DNA from: Serendipita indica DSM 11827
Lineage: Eukaryota; Basidiomycota; Agaricomycetes; Sebacinales; Serendipitaceae
Assembly: GCA_910890315.1 (NCBI GenBank)
Contig: CAJVGD010000001.1
Location: 558,001-622,000 of the forward strand
Length of the DNA: 64,000 nucleotides
Direction: 5' to 3'
The position numbers were made by a program, and so were the translations under genes. The notes under the pieces are model-generated. The model saw nothing but the letters and a program-made list of their open reading frames with translations. It had not been told where the DNA came from and did no database searches. This document shows positions 1-12,019 of this stretch, in pieces. Each line of letters starts with the position of its first letter. The stretch's first letter is position 1.

Positions 1-197
1 AGCTCTGCAGATCACGAGGAACATGATCCCGCCGGTCCTTTCTGGCTATGGAAATGCGGTGAGAGTACGAAGCGACCAAGCAAGTTCCCAGGACCATTTC
101 ATTATCTCATCATCCACCACGACCAATGAACCTTGAATGTCGCTCGATGAGGAGAAGATGTGTGTGTATGTAATAGATCATTAACGATACAATTTGA

Positions 198-2216
198 CTA
201 CTTGTCACGTCCCTCTGGTGGTCTTTCCGACCACTTGGGTCGAGGTACTAACGGTCGATAAGTATAGTCGCGCTTCCCCTCGAAGTCTAAGACTTTATCC
301 CAGCCAAAATCTTCTCGTCGGGGTTTCCACCATGGCACATCCGCATCGGTCATATCAACTTCCTCGTTTCTGCCATTGGGTCTTCCAAGGTCGAGTCCGT
401 ACTTCTCGACATCGCTAAATTTAATCTGGTAGAGATTTTCCAAACGTCGTTCTTCACGCCATTTGAGCTTCTCGAGCCAAGCCGGATCGATCGTATTCCA
501 GCGAGCACGTAGTGCTCTGCGTTGTTTGCGTCTTTGGATGACAGCTTGGGACATCTTTCGGTCAAACTCCTGTTTCATATCATTCCCCGACTCGGAGGTT
601 TTGTCGAGAGACGTATACGAGTGCTGGTTCCGACGGAAGCGAACCTCTAGACCTGCGCCCGGGTGGTGAGGCAAGTGTGGGATTCGATATCGCAGGAGAG
701 TAGCTGCATCGAGTAGAGGCAAGATGTCGCAAACTTCTTCATCGAAAGGGTCTGCGGAGGAGTCGTTTGCGGGTTGGTAGAGCACATATCCCTCTGCCAG
801 ATCGTCCGAGGCTTCTCCCAGCTCCATGTGAATCGGAGCACTGGTCAATGACGTCGAGGGGTCGTGTACCCAGTGTATTGGGATTGACCCAGGTACATTG
901 TCACCAAGTTTGACCACCTCTGGCCGTGTGGGATGGACTACGGATGGAAGCATGTCCAGGCTACTCTTAGTATCGATTTGGTCTGGAAAAAGATGAAAAA
1001 ATGCTGGACTGAAGCTGTGTTGGCCAAGGACGATCTCGGCGCGATACATCTGTCGCCGTCTGTGTGATCGGTAGTCGTTCTCTGGTGGAAGTAGATAGGT
1101 GGAGCCGAATGATGCACTGAGAACTTCGCTATCGCTGTGCCTGCCTACAGGTCCTTGGATTTTGGATTGGCTCGGTCCTGTCGAAAACTGGCGACCAGAG
1201 GACGGGCTAGATGGTGGCCTGGTTCGGGCTAGTGAAGGGGAAGGGGAAGAAGAGCCAACTGGTTTCTTGTAAGGTTCCAGGGACCTCCTGTGTACAGAAT
1301 CAAGAGGAGATTTAGGCTTGGTGGCGGAAGTCTTTGAAGGGGTCAAAGGGCGGGAATGTCGATCCATTGATCTGCTCTTTTGCTTGATATTATAGAGTAG
1401 ATCTCTGATGACTTTGAGTAAGTCCGGCCAAGGTGTTCGGTATGCCTCCAACTGCGCAAACACTACGTAGGAGTGCCCTATCAAGCTGAGTCGAATACTC
1501 ACTACACAAAGGGTGTACAGTACCTGGTAGAAGCCATTTTTCTTCTCCAATATCTTTCTCTGCAAACGAGATGCCCGATCCAGTTTCATTCGGCTGGGCT
1601 CCTCGGGTAATAATGAGCTTAATAGCCTCACGGATTCTCCGCGCAATCTTCCTCCGTATCACCGCATCCTTGTGGACAGCGCTCTTGGAACACACGATCA
1701 AGAACGAAGCGTACACCGCCCTGGGGTTGTCTTGCTTCATCCTATATCGAATCTTGTTAACTTGTGTGCCGTGGAGCGTATATCCACGAGGGGTCCAAGG
1801 CTCAGAATCGTTGAAAGGCGGCATCTGTTCGGGTATAACGTGCGCGAGGACTGCATGCGGAATTGCTGTTGCGCGTAAGAATGAAGAGGTGTAGTTTGGA
1901 CATTTCCGGAGAGGATGAGACTCTCTGGCGAGTGGATGAGATGTATCTAGAGGTCCGCTGAAACTAGGTGCGTGAAAGAATAAGTGGCCCACAGAGGCAG
2001 GCGATGTACGTCGAAACTAGGTATCCCAATAGGTCAGAAGAACATTGGTGTTATATTGAGCCTCACTTGAACATGGGTTACGGCATTGGGAGAAAACGGC
2101 GGCAAGTTACGAAGCTCTGGTGTCGATAGACGTGAAATAGGCTTGCGAGAGGGGTTTTTGGGTGTAATTCCATTCTTTGTTGCGATATTTCTGACATGTC
2201 TGAGTGCCCTTTTCAT
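198..2216 (-). CDS. RNase P protein (RnpA)-like domain protein, probably mitochondrial
   Basis: Three exons (2067-2216, 1524-2016, 198-1477; introns of 50 and 46 nt) give 640 aa in one frame. The start is the ATG at 2216; it opens with an Arg-rich MKRALRHVRN stretch that looks like a mitochondrial presequence. The middle part resembles the bacterial RNase P protein fold: a SFLIVCSKSAVHK strand, then the basic helix RRKIARRIREAIKL, then LLPGHSYVVFAQ made across the second splice and a final helix WPDLLKVIRDLLYNI. This matches RnpA order (strand, RNR helix, hydrophobic strand, C-terminal helix), but the RNR Asn is not kept. About 380 residues follow with Ser/Pro-rich and charged sequence ending in a WKPRREDFGWDKV-like motif; I do not recognise that part. 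Known: RnpA binds RNase P RNA. Inferred: a role with a mitochondrial RNA. The C-terminal half could be a separate gene, but no stop divides it. Confidence 0.6.
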
Positions 2217-3343
2217 CGAAATCGCATATTGGTCGAGATCAAACTTGGACTCCACCTTCAAAAGTGTAGTTCAGAGGTGATCAAGCATGAGCGAGTCCAA
2301 TAAACTTGTAGGATTTCCAAGGTACATCCGAACAAGGAATTTTGCTCAGCCGCAGTAAATCGCCCTCAAGGCTCAACGACTCTGTCACAGCTCTGAAGTC
2401 TCCCAGACTACGCATAGCCAAGCAGTAGAGCCATTCTTGCCGAAGAATACGAGACAGGAATACTCTAAAGTTCTCCCTTGCAATGCACCGAGTTTGAACA
2501 GGAGAGGAAGCCGTATCGGTTAATCCATTCGAAGAGACTTTGGATGCTACAGATCATGCTCGTTCTCTCGGTAGGATATATCGACGGGAAAAGGGTGGGT
2601 ATGGAGTGCGCCTGCATGCTTCTGCCCAAGCCGCTTCGGGTCAATGCCGACCGTTCTTGAATCTGCAGGTCTCATTTGCTGGCATCTTAGACTCGTCTTT
2701 GTCCTCCCAGGCTTCCCTACCAGTGGTCAGTCGATGACCAAGAATAGCAACGTCTGGCAAGTCTAATTCCATTGGATTCATTATCTTTGAAATGCCGATG
2801 ACCATGGTTCAGAGCCACTGGCAAGAACATCGGTGAAAAGCAATAAGGCAACCAAATTGAACGGGGAGCACGACGACGACGAGCTCTCGAACGAACAAAG
2901 GCATACGGAAGAGCATATATTACGTGATTATGTAGCCTCGGACTCTTCGTAGGTCACGCTCTAAGAAGGCGAGCGGCAGCGACAGCCGTTGGCCGACTTT
3001 ATGTGAATAATCTGAATTCGGCAATTATAGAGGGTATATGCTTGAAAATACGCCATCTTTCGCGTCTCCACAATCACCTCGGCCTCTGTGACAAATTTGA
3101 GTAAACTTGGATTCCAACCACATCGACTGACTACTCGCTGCGCTCCGGGCAGAGGCTATCTATTTGATCGTACGCACTACAGCTTGAAATTCCCATGAGA
3201 GCTGATTCGTCTATTCAAAAAGGCGTTGCTAGCGCGTTATCCCGACGTTCAACAGCGTCGCCACTCCCGCTCTTTTAAACCACATTTCTGCTCACTAATA
3301 GACCATACAATCGTTTCTCTCCCCACTCCTTTTGTCTCGGACA
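2217..3343. other. Gap without a recognised gene
   Basis: This 1.1 kb stretch lies between two divergent genes. Both strands show only short open frames without a domain or convincing splice chain. It should hold the promoters of the RnpA-like gene and the subtilisin gene. Pyrimidine-rich sequence precedes the subtilisin ATG (about 3290-3335). No tRNA-like or repeat structure was seen. Confidence 0.6.
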
Positions 3344-4875
3344 ATGCGGTTTTTCACATCTCTCGCCCTCCTGGCACTCACCATCGCTCCCATCGACGTG
3401 CTTGCTGGACACATACGTCGCGCTCTTGGAGAAACAGCGCCAGATTCGTACATTGTGTAAGTATTCTTTCATACGGCAGATTGTGGCTTACCGGTTGTAG
3501 TGTTTTGAAGAAGGGCTCCGACCAAGCGGCACATATCAACACCATTTCCAGCACCTTTTCTATCCTGGACACTTCAAACACGGCCATTGTGAAGCATAGA
3601 TATAGCAGAGCTCTCAATGGATACAGTGCAAAGATTACCGGTGCCGCCTTGCAGAGACTCGCCGCCAACCCAGACGTCGACTATATTGTCCCTGATCACA
3701 TCGGAAGCGTTCGGATGGAGGAAGCCAAACCATCGAGGCGGGCTGTCGTCGACGCCTTTGGTCGCGCGACAGCTCAGGCTACAAACGGTACGAATGGCCA
3801 AGGTGTGGACATATACGGGATAGGTACAGATTCGATAAAACGGTTAGGTCTCCACTTACGCCTTGTAGATACGGGTATTTACCTGGCTCACAATGACTTT
3901 GGTGGTCGAGCCGTCTGGGGAGCCACATTTGGCGGCTATAACGATACTGATGACTCTGGTCATGGGACGCATACCGCCAGCACGGCTGCCGGTGCTCAAT
4001 ACGGTATAGCGAAAGCCGCCAATATCATTGCCGTAAAGGTCCTCGGTGCATCAGGAAACGGCGGATACTCTGATATTATTGCTGGTAAGTGCACTACGTT
4101 GTCCCTTGAGCAACCATATCGCTAATTCTACCAAGGTATCGAATGGGTCATGCAGCAAGCTGCTGCTAGTGGACGACCGAGTGTAGCCAATATGAGCCTC
4201 GGAGGACCTCAAGACTCTACTCTCGACAATGCAGTCAAGAATGCAATCGCTTCAGGAGTTCACTTTGCCATTGCTGCAGGTAACACAGGCACAGATGCAA
4301 GTTTCTCGTCGCCTTCATCTGGTAGGCAATTTGCTGTATCTCACATATGATTCTGATCTATCATAGTCGAAGAAGCAAACGTCGTTGGGGCCTCGGATAG
4401 TGACAACAAAGCGTAGGTTAAACACACTACCAATCCACAACGTTCACCATTCTCTATAGCGCGTCGTTCTCCAATATTGGACCACTTTTAGATGTCTTTG
4501 CTCTCGGAGTGGACGTTACCGCTGCATGTACGTTCCATTGGTTTTCTTTTATGACTACATTGTTCATCCTCCAAAGGGATCAACGACCCGAGTGACACCA
4601 GAGTTCTTAGGTATGCGCTTTAACTGTGCATATACTGAAAACTGATACTCTTAAAGTGGCACGTCGATGGCTTCACCGCGAGTAGCTGGCTATCTCGCCA
4701 CTGCACTCGGAAAGCGTGGCAGGACATCTCCTTCAGAGCTAACTGCAGCACTCGTCTCCCACGCAGAAGCTGTTATCACAGGGCAGCCTTCCAATACTAC
4801 GTATGTTACGACGCCAACATCGAGTCCTTACTGACTAACCTGCCCAGCGACCTTCTCGCCGAGCTCTTCTCCTGA
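3344..4875 (+). CDS. Secreted subtilisin-like serine protease (S8, proteinase K type)
   Basis: Nine exons: 3344-3456, 3501-3823, 3869-4084, 4136-4321, 4367-4412, 4460-4527, 4577-4610, 4657-4800, 4848-4875. The start at 3344 gives a signal peptide (MRFFTSLALLALTIAP, cut near DVLAG). An inhibitor I9 propeptide follows (DSYIVVLKKG to DYIVPDH). The catalytic triad is visible: Asp in GIDTGIY across intron 2, His in GHGTHTAS near 3961, Ser in GTSMASPRVAG across intron 7. The oxyanion Asn is in AAGNTG. Family members are made as pre-pro-enzymes, cut themselves out and degrade protein outside the cell, so this is probably a nutritional or host-degrading protease. The C-terminus ends soon after the catalytic domain, as in proteinase K, with no P-domain. 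Nothing looks truncated. The many small exons are typical of basidiomycete S8 genes. Confidence 0.95.
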
Positions 4876-5278
4876 CGTTTGAGTATTATCAGAAAACACT
4901 CTCGAGGTCCACCTCATTCGTCTCAACCTCATGGTAAAAGCGTTCGCCATATAGGGTTTAGACTGTTCAATTCAAACATTCTCGAGGCGAATAGCACCAA
5001 AAAGTAAATCAGGTCAGATTCGATGCAGATGGGTCATTCGTAACACAGACTAGCGATGGGAAGTGGGCAGTTCTGAGTCAAAACGAGCTAAAGGGGATGT
5101 GGGCGCATATGAATAAGTAAGTCCATTGGGACGAAACATGTCCAAGAGGAATCAGTGCTCCAAGAAATTCATACTATTGAATGATTGAATGGTAGAGGGA
5201 GTGGATGGGTAACGTGCCCAGGTAGGATACAACTTGATGTAATGGACAAGACGACGAGATGAGATTCTGAACGGTGAA

Positions 5279-7414
5279 CTAGTTGCTTATTGTAGTTGTG
5301 GTGAGACCGGTGCCTCTGCAGCGATTATTATTCGCGGTTGGGATGCATGAAAGGTAGCGACACCACGAGCACGCTTTTGATGGGTCACCGGTGTAAAAGT
5401 TGCGGATGAGAACGACGAAGAGGACGATTGCAAGTGGAATCATTGCTATTCGTAGGGCCCAAACTATCATTTTGTGTCTTTTTGTCGTCGAAATGATAGG
5501 CAGGAGAATGATCCCAGTCTGTAGAATGGTTAGCTATTGTAAAAAGTCGATTGAAAAACAGACAATCAGGCCCATCAATAGTCCTCCAAGATGCGAGAAA
5601 TTATCTACACCAGGTATGTATCCCATTCCGACGACGAGAACGAGATTGATGATATGTCCAATGAGCTGCTATGGTGTCAAACCCTTAGGGCAACGTTTGG
5701 TTATCTCCTACCTTTTGCACGGGCTTGTACTCGATACTCCAATGAGCAATCAAATCCACCCAAAGCACAGCCAGAGTGCCGACGATTGCACCACTCGCGC
5801 CAACACTAGGCTGACCGACGAGCGCAAAGTTTCCTCCTATGCCAGAGTGAGTTTTACGTCTTTGATTACCGGCCCAAAATCGTACCGAGAATGTTTCCAA
5901 AGACGCCACACGCAAAGTACAGAATGAAGAATCCAATGGAGCCCATTTCTCTTTCCACCTGTCCGCTCAACACCCACTGGGCAAACATATTAAGTAGAAA
6001 GTGTATGATTCCTGCATGCAAGAAGATGGGCGTGATGAACCGGAACCATTGATTGGGCTCCTTGGACGCCCCCGTTGCCGTAACACCAAAGCCGCCAAAT
6101 CCACAGACATCTTCAATGGTGCATATGGTAGACGATGTAAGTGTGGTCGAGGTCGCATTGGCACAGCCGATGGAGAGGGTCGGTGGAACGTCCGGGATAA
6201 ACTTCATACATGGTGGGAAGCGCGCACCGAGCGTTATGAGCTCGATACTGGCTGGACCGATCATCGGGTTGAGTTGTGGTTTGAACGCGAATGGTGAGCC
6301 GGTTACTCGTTTATTTTCGACAATCTCGTAGCTAAGAGGAGGAATTAGTGCGGGTTCTTGTAGCCAAAGTCGCCAAGTCAAATGAGTGCACAGCCAAGCT
6401 GCGCCGTCGAGTTTGATGAGGGAGATGGAGAGGAAATGGGGAGGAAAAGGAGAGGAGAGACGTACATCATTACTGCAAGCATGACCACTGTCAAGAACCA
6501 GACGACATAGGGCCGGCGTTGTCGCTGGATTCCCCGCTTGCGGCGCTCTAATTGTTGTTCGAGCGAAGATCCGTGATTTCTGTCTACAAGTTTCCCCCAT
6601 AGATTGAGTTTTCTATTGTTGCTGGGTGGTTCGGCGTATTCTGGAGGAACGGCGGGTTGGTTAGCGCTACGGGCCAGATGGCAGGGCACGGGGAAAACAA
6701 AAGTAGAATGTCACTCGTATGGGGGCATAGGAAATTGCATAGCATAACTCGGGGCAGCTAGAATGACCGACTTGCCTAGATCTCTCAGTCTGTGCCCGCT
6801 CCCGTCCATGTCTGCGGCGTTGGAGACGAGGGGTGCGTCGTGTGCGTCTGTAGGCGAGTCTAATCGTCGATGGTCGTGTGAAACGGGTGTTCCTCGTGAC
6901 GAATAGTAGCGAAAGTTTTCGTCGATGTAGGACAGGCCTGCAGAGTCCTAATATACCACCGTGCCCGGGTATCCGACGGCAAATGTGAGCGCGGAATACA
7001 ATATACAGCAAATTACCCAAGACGTACGGGACCGACACTCTTCCTGTCGCCACCGCCCGAGAGGGCCTGGCTATGCCTGGCGTTTGGACTGGCATTGTAC
7101 GTCGCGGAGGGCTCCATGCGTGAAGCTCGATTGCTGTACTCGTTTGCAATGGCTTGGGCGTGCGTTTGGCCATCGTCGCGCTTCTCAGAGTGATAGGGGA
7201 CGGTGATGCCAGAGGTCCAGCCAGTGAGAACGCTTGATCTATCGTTGTACGTCCTTCTCTCCTCGTGCTGGATACCCGTTGGATTGCCGTCTGTGGGTGC
7301 GCGCTGGAAAAAGTCTGAGTGCGAGTCGTTGAAGTTTACGGGCTGCGTTGCAAATGCTGGAGGCTGGTGATACTGCTGCTGCTGGTGAAACGGCGGTGGA
7401 GGTTCGCTCGCCAT
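5279..7414 (-). CDS. Rhomboid family intramembrane serine protease
   Basis: Seven exons (7028-7414, about 6772-6947, 6466-6666, 5886-6331, 5712-5833, 5564-5668, 5279-5518), 558 aa. The ATG at 7414 follows a non-ATG in-frame extension. The first 200 residues are Gln/Pro-rich and charged, cytosolic. A first TM (WFLTVVMLAVMIYEIV) is followed by a loop with NPMIGP and GARFPPCM, then the rhomboid core: HAGIIHFLLNM helix, the nucleophile Ser in GQPSVGASGAIVG, and the His in DNFSHLGGLLMG. The full Ser-His dyad is present. The tail has another TM and a Cys-containing end. Rhomboids cut membrane proteins inside the bilayer; fungal relatives work in Golgi or secretory membranes, some in SREBP activation. 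Intron 2 can also be read as a GC-AG intron (6641-6775), changing about 10 residues. The gene is divergent from the GT25 gene, 108 bp apart. Confidence 0.9.
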
Positions 7415-7522
7415 CGTCGTCGTCGGGTCCAAGTTTATCTCTGGCTTGAACCCGTCGTCTCCAGGACAATCCAGGCCCGGCCATCCTACTCATATCCCGG
7501 CAATCCCTTTTTACCTTAATTA

Positions 7523-8707
7523 ATGATCAGGACGCGCCTCTTCTTACTCGTCACCCTTGTCGGTACCGGTCTGGTGGTCCTGCTACTCTACCACAGCCGA
7601 AAGCAGGTGTTGGTCCATCCAAGAATACAAAACAATCATCTGGTCTGGGGAGTCGCATCGCATGTCTTTATCATTTCTCTCCAACGCCGAGCAGACCGCA
7701 GAGCCTCACTGAGTCCACTTTTGAACGCGTTTGGTTTCGTCAAACACACAAATTTGACATCTATTTCGTCCTATTCAATGGCTACAGATGCGTCGGATCC
7801 ACGAATAGCGCGCATCGAGCAGCATGTACGGTGGCAGCGACGAAAAGAGCGACAAACCATCCTCTCTAACATTTCCAAACCCAATATTGGATCGTTTGAA
7901 GACTCTTGGAGCCATGGTCTCGATGTTGCATGGGGCAGCGACTACTGGGGTCGGACTCCGTTGCGGGACGACGCCAAAGATGAACGGTATCTCCCACTAC
8001 CCGATCTCCTCGACCCAGACTCGGACCACACTCTCTTGGTGGAGAAAGGGAACCCATTCAATCCCCACAAGCACATCTCCAATGCAACTCTTCCAGTCTC
8101 ATTAACACGAGCCATGATTGCATGCTGGCATTCGCACGCCACACTGATACGAGATATTGCACTGAAAACCAGGGATGGGGATGGGAACCAGACCTTTATC
8201 ATTCTAGAGGACGACATTGATTTCGAGTGGGACATTGAAGAGCGATTAGTAACGCTATGGAAAGCTCTCCCGGCAAACTGGGAACTCGTGATGCTTGGTA
8301 AGCTTGTCGTCCTTGCTAATCACAGGTTGACTGACGAACTAGGCCACTGCTGGTCGGACGAGCGTCGCTATCCACCGCTCGTTATTACACGTCTAGACGG
8401 CCGCAAGACATCCCTCCATCGCTCTAATTCTCCATTATGTACACACGCCTATGCCCTGTCGGGACGCGGGGCGACGCGACTCGCACATCTCCTCCGCCAC
8501 CCATCCTTTGCATACTCTCGTGCTCTCGATCAAGCATTTGCCTGGCTCATTCGTACGCGTATTCTCAGCGGAGCGTACAGCGTTGTGCCTCCATTGGTCG
8601 TGCAGACTAAGGAGGGAAAGAGCGATATTTATACCCAGAGGAGAAAAGGTAGTCGATGGAAGGATTCGCTCGGAGATGGCGCACGCTCAAGAATCCGACA
8701 ATGGTAA
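7523..8707 (+). CDS. GT25-like glycosyltransferase, type II membrane protein
   Basis: Two exons (7523-8297, 8343-8707). The 45-nt intron is in frame and stop-free, so an unspliced reading also stays open; splicing restores MLGHCWSDE, the expected family sequence, and gives 379 aa. A single signal anchor lies at residues 6-23 (LFLLVTLVGTGLVVLLLY), so the protein should sit in the Golgi or ER with the enzyme domain in the lumen. Family features are the early VFIISLQRRADRR strand and the acidic ILEDDIDFEWD motif, like the metal/sugar-nucleotide binding motif of GT25 (LPS beta-1,4-galactosyltransferase family), and a later CTHAYALSGRGA. Substrate and linkage cannot be told from sequence. Confidence 0.8.
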   Translation: MIRTRLFLLVTLVGTGLVVLLLYHSRKQVLVHPRIQNNHLVWGVASHVFIISLQRRADRRASLSPLLNAFGFVKHTNLTSISSYSMATDASDPRIARIEQHVRWQRRKERQTILSNISKPNIGSFEDSWSHGLDVAWGSDYWGRTPLRDDAKDERYLPLPDLLDPDSDHTLLVEKGNPFNPHKHISNATLPVSLTRAMIACWHSHATLIRDIALKTRDGDGNQTFIILEDDIDFEWDIEERLVTLWKALPANWELVMLGKLVVLANHRLTDELGHCWSDERRYPPLVITRLDGRKTSLHRSNSPLCTHAYALSGRGATRLAHLLRHPSFAYSRALDQAFAWLIRTRILSGAYSVVPPLVVQTKEGKSDIYTQRRKGSRWKDSLGDGARSRIRQW

Positions 8708-8825
8708 CCAACAGCATCTCCGTTCCAATAGGTGAGGACAAGAATAACGATACAACAATACAGAGCGAATGGTAAAAGCATCAAGCCTGGAGTGGAAAGA
8801 CATGAAGAGCGTTCGTGTCTGGTCA

Positions 8826-9575
8826 TTACTGAGCGGAAGAGGTGGGCACAGGAGGTGTGGTCGAGCCCGTGTTGAGTGCAATCGACACGAAAGTGAGACT
8901 ATCCGAAGTATGAACGGATACTCCTGTTGAGACGAAATCGCTCCTCCTCGAGGAGAGGACGGCATGGAGGACGACGCCAAGGACCACAGAGAGAATGACG
9001 ACCCCGCAGAGAATCATCATAATGATAAACAAGTGTCGTTGGAGGAAACTGGGTGTTTTGGGTTGCGCAGTGGGCATGGTCTCGTACAGGTTTGGTTGAT
9101 TCTGGGGGTCTTCGAGATCCAGGGCGAGTGCAGACGAATTTGGGAGAGTCATGACTTCGGATGGATGCGACTTTACAGTGTCGACGGGCGAAAGGAGCTG
9201 ACCATCATTCTTTTCATTGACAGCGACGTCTTTGGGTTGATGCCGATGCGAATGTCGGCGGTGGTGGTGATGATGATGGTGATGGTGACGGTGTTTTCTG
9301 TGCTTTGGCGATGTGGACGTCGTAGAAGACGAGGGGAGTGGGACAAGATCTCCCTTGGGCGAGTCGACGCTAGAAAGGACCGACGAGGCATCCGTCGCCG
9401 TCTATAGCATGACCGTCAACTCGGAGAAACGAGGAAAGGACGATGAAATGGTGCTTACCGACAGTGGCCGCTTTTCATCGAGCGTGGTATTGAGCACTGG
9501 CCGTGCCGAGGGAGCAGACGAGACGACTGCTGAGAGCTCTGGGACGGTGGTCATCTGGGGAGCACTAGAAGCCAT
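8826..9575 (-). CDS. Single-pass membrane protein with a histidine run
   Basis: Two exons (9459-9575, 8826-9401; 57-nt intron), 230 aa. The N-terminal 130 residues are Ser/Thr/Pro-rich and hold a basic run of eight His framed by Arg/Lys/His (from CAT/CAC codons around 9250-9290). One hydrophobic helix follows (HLFIIMMILCGVVILSVVLG) and a 45-residue Ser/Thr-rich tail. There is no signal peptide. No family is recognised. The His run could bind metal or be low-complexity drift. It is tail-to-tail with the GT25 gene (118 bp) and divergent from the pheromone receptor. Confidence 0.65.
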
Positions 9576-10145
9576 CGTACGTGTCGAGAAACTTGCTCGA
9601 GTCTGTCGTGGTCAGCGGCAAGACGCTGCATAACAGTAATCTCTGGGCGAGCTATCGAAGCTCCCATTGTCTGTCCTTTTCGGTAGAACCCTGCGTAGCC
9701 GTGAAATGTCGATAAAACCTACTTTCATTATGCATATAGTACATGGACAAGATGATAGTAGCTCACTGCCAGAAATGGGGGAGATGGAACGTGTATCTGG
9801 CCAGAGGCGCATGACCAGACTCCGATTTGCCACTGGTGATCTGATTATAGATCCAAAGTATATCTATTTGATATTTCCGTAATAATGGGATGGCTATGGG
9901 CTAATAGCTGCGATAACGCCCAAGGCCGCCAAGCGCCTTGCTTTCTTTCCATTCGCGTCGATCTAAAGCCCTCGAGGTGCTCGGTGCTCAAAGCTCAGCA
10001 GCTTGGACCCTCCCTCTCCCTTGCTCGTCCTTGTCGACGTTTTCGAGCCGTTTTGACGACTTGAGAGCTCCCGAAAGAGGTCCCTACAGCTCGCTCACCT
10101 TGCGGCCACGCTTTTCCAGCATCAAAATCCCCCAAGTCGCCCAAC
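9576..10145. other. Promoter region between divergent genes; no gene seen
   Basis: A 570-bp gap upstream of the STE3-like receptor. I looked on both strands for a short ORF ending in a CAAX motif, the mark of a basidiomycete lipopeptide pheromone precursor, and found none. The last 150 bp before the receptor ATG are pyrimidine-rich. Confidence 0.5.
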
Positions 10146-12019
10146 ATGGTCCTCAAGGATATGAGCTACATCTACCCGGCGTATCCAATCATCTGCGCCT
10201 TTTGTTCCCTCCTCGTCCTGTTCCCCATCCCAGCCCATTGGCGCGCCGGCAACATTGCGACGATTGCGGCCGGTTTCTGGACATTTGGTATCCTCATCAT
10301 CGTCACCGTGAATCCCATTGTCTGGCATGGCAATCTCCGAAATCCGTATCCAATCTGGGGCGACATTTGCGCTGCCTGGATTGCCGTCTACGGCTTTGCC
10401 CTTGCCTGCTGCATCCTGTGCATCCAGTATCGTCTTTGGAGTATTGCAAGGACAAAGCGAGTACTCGTTACACCAAAGGAGGTTTGTCTCCACCATGCTC
10501 GGCCGCTGCTTCCGAAAACTGACTAAACTGGCTCTGGTAGAAAACAAAGCAGAAATACGTGACCTACTTCATCTGCTACGGGATGCCGATCATCTTCAAG
10601 GTCATTCACTATGTCAACCAAGGCCACCGCTACAATGTCATCGAGGATATCGGTCCGGTCGCCACCCAGTACATGACCCCTGTTGCGTTGGCCACCATCT
10701 TTTCCTTTGAGCCCATCGTCTGCCTCATCACGGCCGTTTTCTCCGGTCTGACGATCCGACTCTTCCTCAAGCGTCGCAAAGAATTTGACGCCGTCCTCGC
10801 GAGCGGCTCCAACACCAACAAGGGTCGCTATTTGCGCCTGCTTTGCCTCTCTGCCGTATCCATCTCTGTTCACCTCCCGCTCGCGCTATGGTACCTCGTC
10901 GTCAACTTTACCGCGTATAAGATTTATCCCTGGAAGAGCTGGGAGGATACGCATTCCAACTGGATGCGCATCGTGTACCTGTCGCGCTTCATGTTGGGTC
11001 TCACACCAAACGCCAATATTTACATGTCCATCTCGTTCTGGACGTTGCCCGTGTGTGGCATCAACTTTTTCATCTTCTTCGGCTTCGGAGAGGAAGCAAC
11101 GGCCCAGTACAAGTCAATCATCGGTGCCATCCTCAAGCCGTTTGGCATTCGCTACCCAAAGGACCGCAAGCGAGTTACCGTTCGTCGGACATGGCTCGAT
11201 GTGATCCTTGGTCGCCCAGGCAAGCCGGTGAATCTCACGAGCTCCATGACCACGAGCTCGATGCCACAGTTTGTCTCGAACCCGTCTAACTCGCAATCTG
11301 CGGATCAGAGCAAAACTGCATCGAAGCGATCGAAGAATGCTAAAAAGTCGACGTCGGGACATCACAAGCATCATGCCCCGACCGAGACACGGACGACAAC
11401 GCAAACGACGAGCATTGCTGGCCGCGGCAACGATCTCAACTTGGATATCGCCAACCTCGACTTTTTGGACCAGGCCGAGGCCAGGAAGCAGGCTCGTATC
11501 TCTGCGTACACACGACCCGGTCAGGCTGCAAGGAGACAAGCGGTCAAGGCTGGTGCCGCGCCAGCCGGACGACGCCGTGCGCCGAGTTTTGGGTCGAGTG
11601 TCGGCTCATCCGACGAAGAAGAAGAGACCACTCAACAACAGCAGTCACAGCAGCCTGCCATTGATAATGCACAAGTAGAGCCAAAGGCTGACGAGGAAGA
11701 CTCATCGGATGCCGAGACTGGCTCTTCGTGCTCTTGCTCGTCTTGCTCGTGCTCGTCGTGCAATGAAGACTCGGATACGGAAGAGAAGAATACCAAAGAC
11801 ATTACCGAGATGCCGCGCTACTCGAGCGATGGCAAGTTTACAGAAGGCTCCTCTGTTACAGGCTCCAATGTCAACGAAAAGCGACCGGAGGTCCGATTTG
11901 AAGACAAAGAGGAGCGCGATATCGAGGCGGGTGCCGAAGCGGGCCCGTCTGCTGGCGAGCTCTACCGACAAGAGCAACTTAGACGATGGCCGGATGCGAC
12001 AGAAGAGATTACATTCTAA
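10146..12019 (+). CDS. STE3-like pheromone receptor (fungal class D GPCR)
   Basis: Two exons (10146-10481, 10541-12019; 59-nt intron), 604 aa. Seven hydrophobic helices fill residues 8-300. STE3 hallmarks are the YP start of TM1, IVWHGN, CDI-like WGDICAAWI in TM3, HYVNQGHRYNVIEDIGP after TM4, the RRKEFDAVL and GRYLRLLCLS segments between TM5 and TM6, and PWKSWEDTHSNW in the last outer loop. In the family the receptor binds farnesylated peptide pheromones and signals through a G protein to a MAPK cascade that controls mating or nuclear pairing. The C-tail of about 270 residues is long: basic KKSTSGHHKHH, then acidic DEEEETTQQQQSQQ, then a Ser-Cys run (11727-11760) and an acidic end. Known B-locus receptors often lie by pheromone genes; none is seen here, so it may be a non-mating-type receptor-like gene. 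Confidence 0.9.

Noticed and set aside
1-129. Open frame from the left edge to TGA at 127-129
   Set aside because: It may be the end of a plus-strand gene, but 43 residues without a motif cannot be supported.
6667-7173. 168-codon minus frame within the rhomboid gene
   Set aside because: It is another frame across rhomboid exons 1-2 and introns; the rhomboid frame fits the known fold.
9576-10145. Search for lipopeptide pheromone precursor
   Set aside because: No short ORF with a C-terminal CAAX found on either strand near the receptor.
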